Assembly (NCBI GenBank): GCA_021777335.1 | Contig: JAJYDT010000019.1 | Coordinates: forward strand, 1-37,854 | Source: Pseudomonadota bacterium | Lineage (GTDB): Bacteria > Pseudomonadota > Gammaproteobacteria > Acidiferrobacterales > Acidiferrobacteraceae | Direction: 5' to 3' | DNA length: 37,854 bases | In this document: one piece after another, positions 33,619-37,854 of the stretch | Layout: each line of letters opens with the position of its first letter | Position numbering within the stretch: position 1 is the first letter of the stretch | Position numbers and translations under genes: made by a program | Notes under the pieces: generated by a model | Seen by the model: the letters and a program-made list of their open reading frames with translations, nothing else | What the model was told of the DNA's origin: nothing | Databases searched by the model: none

Positions 33619-35423
33619 GTGCCCAGCGGCAGCGCGGTTTCCTGCTCATCGCCGCAATCGTGCTGCTCGTGATCCTGAGCTTCTTCGCGCTCGTGGTCAC
33701 CGATCTCTATGTCGGCGATACCCGTCGCAGCATCGATCACTTGAGTTCGGCTCAGGCATTCTTCCTGGCCGAATCCGGTCTGGAACGGGCGACCCGGGCG
33801 CTCCTGTCGCCGACCGTACTGACGCCTTCGTCCCCGGACAACCGCCAGTCCTGTGCCACCGTCAACACCAACCTGACCGGGGTCGCCCAGGGGGCGGGGG
33901 TGTTTTCCGTGACGGGTGGCACGCCGTTCTACTCCGGGGATACCACGAACAGTGCGATGACCGTGAACGGACCCCTGTCCGCGACCGCGACGGTCATCCC
34001 ACTCGCCAATACCGCCTCGCTCGCCGATTACGCACCCTCGGGGCGCGTGATGATCGGTCAGGAAGAGATCGACTACAGCGCGATCTCGCCAAGCGCCTCG
34101 GTGTGCGGTACGGCGCCCTGCCTGATCGGCGTGATCCGCGGGGTGGATGGCACCACTGCCGTCGCCCATGTTTCCGGCACCCCGGTCGGGCAATACCAGT
34201 GTGTGCTGAGCGCGCAAGGCGGGGTACCGGCGCTCACCAATGCACGCGGCCTGCGTACGCTGGCCCAGGGGGTCGAGCTCCAGGAGGCGTGGGCGGTCGG
34301 CAGCGAGGGGATGTCCCAGCAATCAGGGGCTGCGGTCACAACCGCGCTGCGCTGGAACGGGAGCGCGTGGACCGACGCGAGCGCGGGGATGCCGAGTCGT
34401 AACCTGAACAGCATCGCGTGCCTCAATTACGCCGACTGCTGGGCCGTGGGGAGCGCGAATTTCATGAACCTGATCCTCGGCGGCGGTCCGGCACCGGTCG
34501 CGACCGTGGTGCACTGGAACGGTTCGTCCTGGACCAATTTCTCAGGCACCCTGCCGCCGCCCATCCGCGGCGACGACCTCGACGATGTGACCTGCACGAG
34601 CTACGACAACTGCTGGATGGTCGGGGGCTACACCGCGGGCAAGTGGGCGCTCGTCCATATGACCTGGGGCGCGCCCAACACGCCGGCGTGGACCGTAGAC
34701 ACGCCGAAGAACCAGGGGCTGCCGAACAAGTACAACAGTTTTGATATCGACGGGGTGGCGTGTGTCAACGCAAACCTCTGCTGGGCGGTCGGGAGCCTGC
34801 GAAAGGCTCAGACCCTGCTGCTCGAATGGAACGGCACCAAATGGAGCGTCAAGACCGGCTTGTTGCCCGGTGGGGGTCCGATCAGGCAAAACAATCTCGA
34901 CCTTGACGCCATTACCTGCTCCGCAACCGCCTGCTGGGCGGTGGGCGCGGACAAGGATAACCGCGGAAGCCGGCAGGTCGCAATCGCCTACTGGAGTGCG
35001 GCCACTGGCTGGCAGGATCTCAGTAACGAGGTGGCGGGCTCGCTCGATGTGGAGAGCGTGGCCTGCGCCAATGCCAACGAGTGCTGGGCGACCGGCAGCT
35101 TAAATCCGAACAGCGTGACCGAGCTGCTCTACTGGAATGGCACAACCTGGGCCGATGTCAGCAACACGATCCCGACGGCAATCTCCTCGACCGCTGAGGA
35201 TCTCGATAGCATCGCCTGCGGTGCCGCCGACGACTGCTGGATTGTTGGCAGCATCTGGGGCCCTTACCTGACCGGGACCAACGGGCTGGTGGCGCTTCAC
35301 TGGGACGGGTCCTCATGGACAAATCTCAGCGCCTCGCTGCCGAACGGCAACGATGTCGAGGGGATTGCCCTGACCGGTCCCGGGGCCCGTCCCCGGTCGG
35401 CCTGGCAGGAGGTGTTCCCCTGA
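33615..35423 (+). CDS. MshP/PilX-like minor pilin fused to a seven-repeat, Cys-paired putative beta-propeller
   Basis: A 602-residue chain of two parts. Residues 1-70 are MshP/PilX-like: short leader RQRG|FLLIAAIVLL (E5 is Ala, as in MshP), a TM spine and the helix AQAFFLAESGLERATRAL. Residues 70-220 are Ser/Thr/Gly-rich with four Cys. Residues 222-600 hold seven repeats of about 50-58 residues, each with WNGSSW-like sequence (WNGSAW, WNGSSW, WNGTKW, WNGTTW, WDGSSW; two divergent). Six begin with a close Cys pair before CW-hydrophobic-x-G: C269/C275, C327/C333, C383/C389, C435/C440, C484/C490, C535/C541. Repeat 1 starts at EAWAVGS and lacks its first strand; the C-terminal VEGIALTGPG can supply it, a classic propeller closure. 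MshP is normally under 200 residues. A tip-adhesin role is inferred, with MshQ or PilY1 as functional parallels. Confidence 0.8.
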   Translation: MSAQRQRGFLLIAAIVLLVILSFFALVVTDLYVGDTRRSIDHLSSAQAFFLAESGLERATRALLSPTVLTPSSPDNRQSCATVNTNLTGVAQGAGVFSVTGGTPFYSGDTTNSAMTVNGPLSATATVIPLANTASLADYAPSGRVMIGQEEIDYSAISPSASVCGTAPCLIGVIRGVDGTTAVAHVSGTPVGQYQCVLSAQGGVPALTNARGLRTLAQGVELQEAWAVGSEGMSQQSGAAVTTALRWNGSAWTDASAGMPSRNLNSIACLNYADCWAVGSANFMNLILGGGPAPVATVVHWNGSSWTNFSGTLPPPIRGDDLDDVTCTSYDNCWMVGGYTAGKWALVHMTWGAPNTPAWTVDTPKNQGLPNKYNSFDIDGVACVNANLCWAVGSLRKAQTLLLEWNGTKWSVKTGLLPGGGPIRQNNLDLDAITCSATACWAVGADKDNRGSRQVAIAYWSAATGWQDLSNEVAGSLDVESVACANANECWATGSLNPNSVTELLYWNGTTWADVSNTIPTAISSTAEDLDSIACGAADDCWIVGSIWGPYLTGTNGLVALHWDGSSWTNLSASLPNGNDVEGIALTGPGARPRSAWQEVFP

Positions 35424-35453
35424 GGGCAAATTCCATTGCCAACAGAGGCTTGC

Positions 35454-35469
35454 TGGCAAAATTTCTGCT
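35454..35469 (+). promoter_or_regulatory. Candidate sigma54 (-24/-12) promoter before mshI
   Basis: TGGCAAAATTTCTGCT has GG (35455-35456) and GC (35467-35468) exactly 10 bases apart, matching TGGCA of the -24 element and TGCT of the -12 element. It lies in the only gap (87 bp) between the pseudopilin genes and the mshI-J-K block. The predicted start site is near 35480. A TTGCCA/TGGCAA hairpin overlaps its -24 half. Confidence 0.55.
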
Positions 35470-35510
35470 ATGACTATAAGTGTCTGAAGTGAGCATCATG
35501 CGGGGCGGGG

Positions 35511-36470
35511 TTGCCGGATCGGGCGGTCCTGCTCGGGAGGAGTGTCCTGTTTTCATTATTTTCCAAGCGCTTGGGTGCCGGCGGGCTCGCGGCCGTGGGT
35601 CTCTATACGGACGGGGTCTGCGTGGCGCGTGTGCGGCGGGATGGCATTAAAAAGCCGATCGTCGACGCCTATGAGTTTTGCCCGTGGGCGGGCGAGGAGG
35701 AGGCCAAGGTGCTCTCGCGCCTCGCGGCGCGCCACCAGCTCAAGCGCGTCCGGTGCACAACCGTGCTCGATCTGGACGAGTACAAGCTGATTCCGACCGA
35801 CGCCCCCGACGTGCGGCCGGACGAGTTGCGCGCGGCGCTCCGCTGGCGCCTCAAGGATCTCATCGAGTTTCACGTGAACGACGCCGCCATCGACGCCTTC
35901 GAGCTGCCCAAGGATAACCGGGGTGGGCAGGTGCGTTCCATGTTCGCAGTGGTCGCGAAGAATGGCACGATCCAGGCGCGCGCCGACCGGTTGTGTGCGG
36001 CCGGCGTCAACCTGGATGTCATCGACATCCCGGAGCTGGCACAGCGCAACCTTGCCGCGCTCGCGCCCGAGGATGCGGCAGGTGTCGCCTTTCTCGCGCT
36101 CACCGAGACCGGTGGCCTCATCACGATCACCAAGCAGACCGAGCTTTATTTCAGCCGCTCGCTCGACATCGGGGCGCGTGCGCTGGGTCCGCACGATGGC
36201 AATGACGCGCCGGAGCGGCTGATCCTCGAGATCCAGCGCTCACTCGACTACTTCGACAGCCACTTCCGGCAACCGCCGATCGGGCACCTGCTGCTTGACC
36301 CGGAGACCGCCGTCGTACCCGGGCTCATGGAACGTTTTGCGTCCTCACTCAATATCAAAGTGGCCGCCTTCGATGTCGGTAGCCTGCTCGAATGGCGCAG
36401 CGAGCGGCCCAAAACCGCGCGCCTGCCGGTGGTGGGCGCCGCGCTGCGCGAGGAGATCGTGGCGCTATGA
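35511..36470 (+). CDS. mshI: Pilus assembly actin-like protein, MshI/PilM-like
   Basis: A cytosolic PilM/GspL-type actin fold (ASKHA-like), up to 319 residues, which docks on the PilN-like partner at the inner membrane. Visible are the AAVGLYTDGVCVARVRRDG strand pair, the ALRWRLKDLIEFHVNDAAIDAF stretch, a Ser/Asp-rich nucleotide-binding segment reduced relative to PilM (LTETGGLITITKQTELYFSR), and the EIQRSLDYFDSHF helix followed by LLLDPETA. The start is uncertain: TTG 35511 has no good ribosome site, whereas GGGAGGAG inside the frame is followed six bases later by CTG at 35547, which would give the usual MFSLF-like N-terminus. It overlaps the next gene by 4 bp. Confidence 0.83.
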   Translation: MPDRAVLLGRSVLFSLFSKRLGAGGLAAVGLYTDGVCVARVRRDGIKKPIVDAYEFCPWAGEEEAKVLSRLAARHQLKRVRCTTVLDLDEYKLIPTDAPDVRPDELRAALRWRLKDLIEFHVNDAAIDAFELPKDNRGGQVRSMFAVVAKNGTIQARADRLCAAGVNLDVIDIPELAQRNLAALAPEDAAGVAFLALTETGGLITITKQTELYFSRSLDIGARALGPHDGNDAPERLILEIQRSLDYFDSHFRQPPIGHLLLDPETAVVPGLMERFASSLNIKVAAFDVGSLLEWRSERPKTARLPVVGAALREEIVAL

Positions 36471-37066
36471 GGCAGCAGATCAACCTCTACCACCCGGTAT
36501 TCCGAAAACAGCAGAAGCGTTTTTCGGCGGTCGCCATGGCGCAAGCCGCCCTGCTCGTGGCCGGTGGTGCGGCGCTTCTTTACAGCTATACGGCGTGGCA
36601 GGTCCATTCGCTGTCGGACGCGGTCCTCGTGGCGCGCGCCCAGCGGCTCTCGGCGGCCAAACAGCTTGTGCAGGCGCAGGCGCAGTTCGGAAACCGCGGG
36701 TTTGCGCGCCGCGTCCGGCACATGAAGCGCGAGATCAAGGCGCGTCTGCGCGTTGCAAACCTGCTTGCGCACGGCCGGTTCGGCAATACGACCGGTTACT
36801 CAGCCTATTTCGAGGCGCTTGCACGAGGCGACGTCCCGGGACTCTGGATCACCTCCTTCAGCGCGCAGGGCGCCGGGACGCATATCGAGATCAAAGGGAA
36901 GGCGGTGGCGCCGGATCTTGTCCCGCGCTTCGTGGCAAATCTGGGACGCAGCGCTCCGTTCGCGGGCGTGGACTTCGGTCAATTCCAGGTGGAGCAGCCA
37001 CCGGCGCCCGCGCGATACATCCAATTCGTCGTGGGGCGCGACGTGACGGCCGGGGGGACACAATGA
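36467..37066 (+). CDS. PilN-like bitopic assembly protein of the pilus locus
   Basis: A 199-residue bitopic inner-membrane protein. The N-terminal MRQQINLYHPVFRK is the cytosolic peptide by which PilN-type proteins bind PilM/MshI. One TM at about 22-43 is followed by a coiled-coil-prone helix (residues 50-95) and a small ferredoxin-like periplasmic domain (VPGLWITSFSAQGAGTHIEIKG). In Vibrio-type nomenclature this is the second mshI gene or MshI2. The start ATG overlaps the mshI stop, and its stop overlaps the next gene. Confidence 0.83.
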   Translation: MRQQINLYHPVFRKQQKRFSAVAMAQAALLVAGGAALLYSYTAWQVHSLSDAVLVARAQRLSAAKQLVQAQAQFGNRGFARRVRHMKREIKARLRVANLLAHGRFGNTTGYSAYFEALARGDVPGLWITSFSAQGAGTHIEIKGKAVAPDLVPRFVANLGRSAPFAGVDFGQFQVEQPPAPARYIQFVVGRDVTAGGTQ

Positions 37067-37704
37067 ACCTGCACCCGGCATTCAAGCGCGTACTGGATCG
37101 CGCCGATGACCTGTCGCTCCGGGAGCGTGCACTGCTGTTTGTCGTGGTGATCGCCGCCGTCTATTTCGGGGTCAGCGGGCTGCTGTTCCGGCCGCTTCAG
37201 CAAAGGCGTGAACAGCTGCTGCACTCGCTGAAGATCGAACGCGACCGTACCCGCACCCTGGACATGAAATCACAGGTGACCCTGAATGAGAGCGGCCGCA
37301 GTGCCGCGTCCCGCGCGGAGCTCGCGGCACTCAAGGCACGGCTGGCCACCGTCGACACGTCGCTTCAGTCCATGACGCAGGGACTGGTGAGCCCAAAGGA
37401 CATGGTGGCGCTGGTCGAGCGCGTGCTTGCACAAAGCCCGGGAATCACCGTGGTCTCGGTGCAGAACATGCCGGCCGTACCGGCGGTCAGCGGCAAGACA
37501 CGGACACCCCTCTACCGCCATGGACTGAAGATCGTGGTCGAGGGCGGCTATCCGGCGCTCGTGCGGTACCTGAAGGCGCTGGAAGGACTCCACTGGAAGG
37601 TGTTCTGGGGGAAGGCGGATCTCAGGGTGGAGCGCTACCCGGTGTCGCGTCTGACCCTCGTTCTCTACACATTGAGCCTGCGCCGGGGATGGATTGGTAC
37701 ATGA
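37063..37704 (+). CDS. mshJ: PilO-like assembly protein MshJ
   Basis: A 213-residue bitopic protein. Cytosolic start to about residue 22, TM at about 23-43 (RALLFVVVIAAVYFGVSGLLF), then a coiled coil (about 46-115) and a periplasmic ferredoxin-like domain with RHGLKIVVEGGYPALVRYLKALEGL, the typical PilO/GspM/MshJ strand-helix. It forms the alignment complex with the PilN-like protein. The start overlaps the previous stop (ATGA). Upstream in-frame sequence is shadow coding over the PilN-like gene. Confidence 0.85.
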   Translation: MNLHPAFKRVLDRADDLSLRERALLFVVVIAAVYFGVSGLLFRPLQQRREQLLHSLKIERDRTRTLDMKSQVTLNESGRSAASRAELAALKARLATVDTSLQSMTQGLVSPKDMVALVERVLAQSPGITVVSVQNMPAVPAVSGKTRTPLYRHGLKIVVEGGYPALVRYLKALEGLHWKVFWGKADLRVERYPVSRLTLVLYTLSLRRGWIGT

Positions 37705-37732
37705 TGGCACGAAAATTGATAGCTATTGGACT

Positions 37733-37854
37733 ATGAGACGGACAATTACCGCACTGGTCCTGTTCTTTGCCGCGGTGCGCCTGTCGACCGCCAGTCTGGT
37801 TGATCCGACGCGCCCGAATTTCGGGACCAGCGTGCGCCCAGGCTATCGCCTTGA
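37733..37854 (+). CDS. mshK: MshK-like periplasmic protein, 3' end cut by window
   Basis: The visible 40 codons give a signal peptide (MRRTITALVLFFAAVRLSTA) and then LVDPTRPN, the DPTRPP-type motif typical of MshK and GspC-like linker proteins. Position directly after mshJ fits mshK, with mshL (secretin), mshM and mshN expected beyond the window. The ATG overlaps the stop of an 11-codon mini-frame starting at 37704. The ribosome site is weak. Confidence 0.7.
   Translation, partial: MRRTITALVLFFAAVRLSTASLVDPTRPNFGTSVRPGYRL

Noticed and set aside
36295-37062. Long upstream extension of the mshJ frame
   Set aside because: It lies over mshI and the PilN-like gene in a different frame; the ATGA start at 37063 gives a normal PilO-like protein.
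1-37854. CRISPR arrays, rRNA or tRNA genes
   Set aside because: No regularly spaced direct repeats and no tRNA- or rRNA-like stretches were recognised by eye; a covariance-model scan was not possible.

Overview
The window is high-GC bacterial DNA with gammaproteobacterial gene content: an MSHA-type type IV pilus locus, Thioredoxin 2, TrmL, QueH, HtpX and a CusCBA copper/silver pump. The mix of metal efflux, queuosine salvage and a pilus locus would fit a free-living or chemolithotrophic gammaproteobacterium, possibly near Acidiferrobacter/Ectothiorhodospira relatives, but nothing in the sequence fixes the genus.

Layout. 1-6.7 kb (+): a small Met/His/Cys-rich exported protein, a short leader-like frame, then cusC-cusB-cusA, closed by a clear intrinsic terminator. 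6.7-9.5 kb: a DHA2-type MFS exporter (-) divergent from galE (+). 9.7-10.6 kb: a frame-broken, truncated IS630-family transposase remnant with nested inverted repeats. 10.6-12.7 kb (+): a PmtA-like methyltransferase and the membrane protease HtpX. 12.7-16.7 kb (-): a compact set for electrophile/aromatic chemistry (SAM methyltransferase, old-yellow-enzyme reductase, GST, LigB-type dioxygenase). 16.7-19.4 kb: a gene-poor stretch and several small exported or membrane proteins (DUF302, a Met/His-rich OB-like protein, two small membrane proteins). 19.4-22 kb (-): a second DHA2 exporter and QueH. 22.2-26.4 kb (-): a two-component pair (sensor kinase plus NtrC-family sigma54 activator), TrxC and TrmL.

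26.5-37.9 kb (+): a nearly uninterrupted pilus locus: mshE, mshG, an mshF-like gene, the major pilin mshA, a WaaL/PglL-type O-ligase, mshC- and mshO-like pseudopilins, a very unusual mshP-like minor pilin, then mshI, a PilN-like protein, a PilO-like mshJ and the start of mshK. Most junctions are 4-bp ATGA overlaps.

The most striking item is the mshP-like gene (33615-35423): a PilX/MshP-type pilin N-terminus joined to a carboxy-terminal domain of seven Trp-rich repeats, six with a close Cys pair before a CW-hydrophobic-x-G turn. The repeat phase fits a seven-bladed beta-propeller closed by its own C-terminus, and suggests a pilus-tip adhesin made as one chain with a minor pilin. Two good -24/-12 (sigma54) promoter matches precede the two transcription blocks of the locus, and a sigma54 activator/sensor pair lies just upstream, so a PilSR-like circuit is a reasonable hypothesis.
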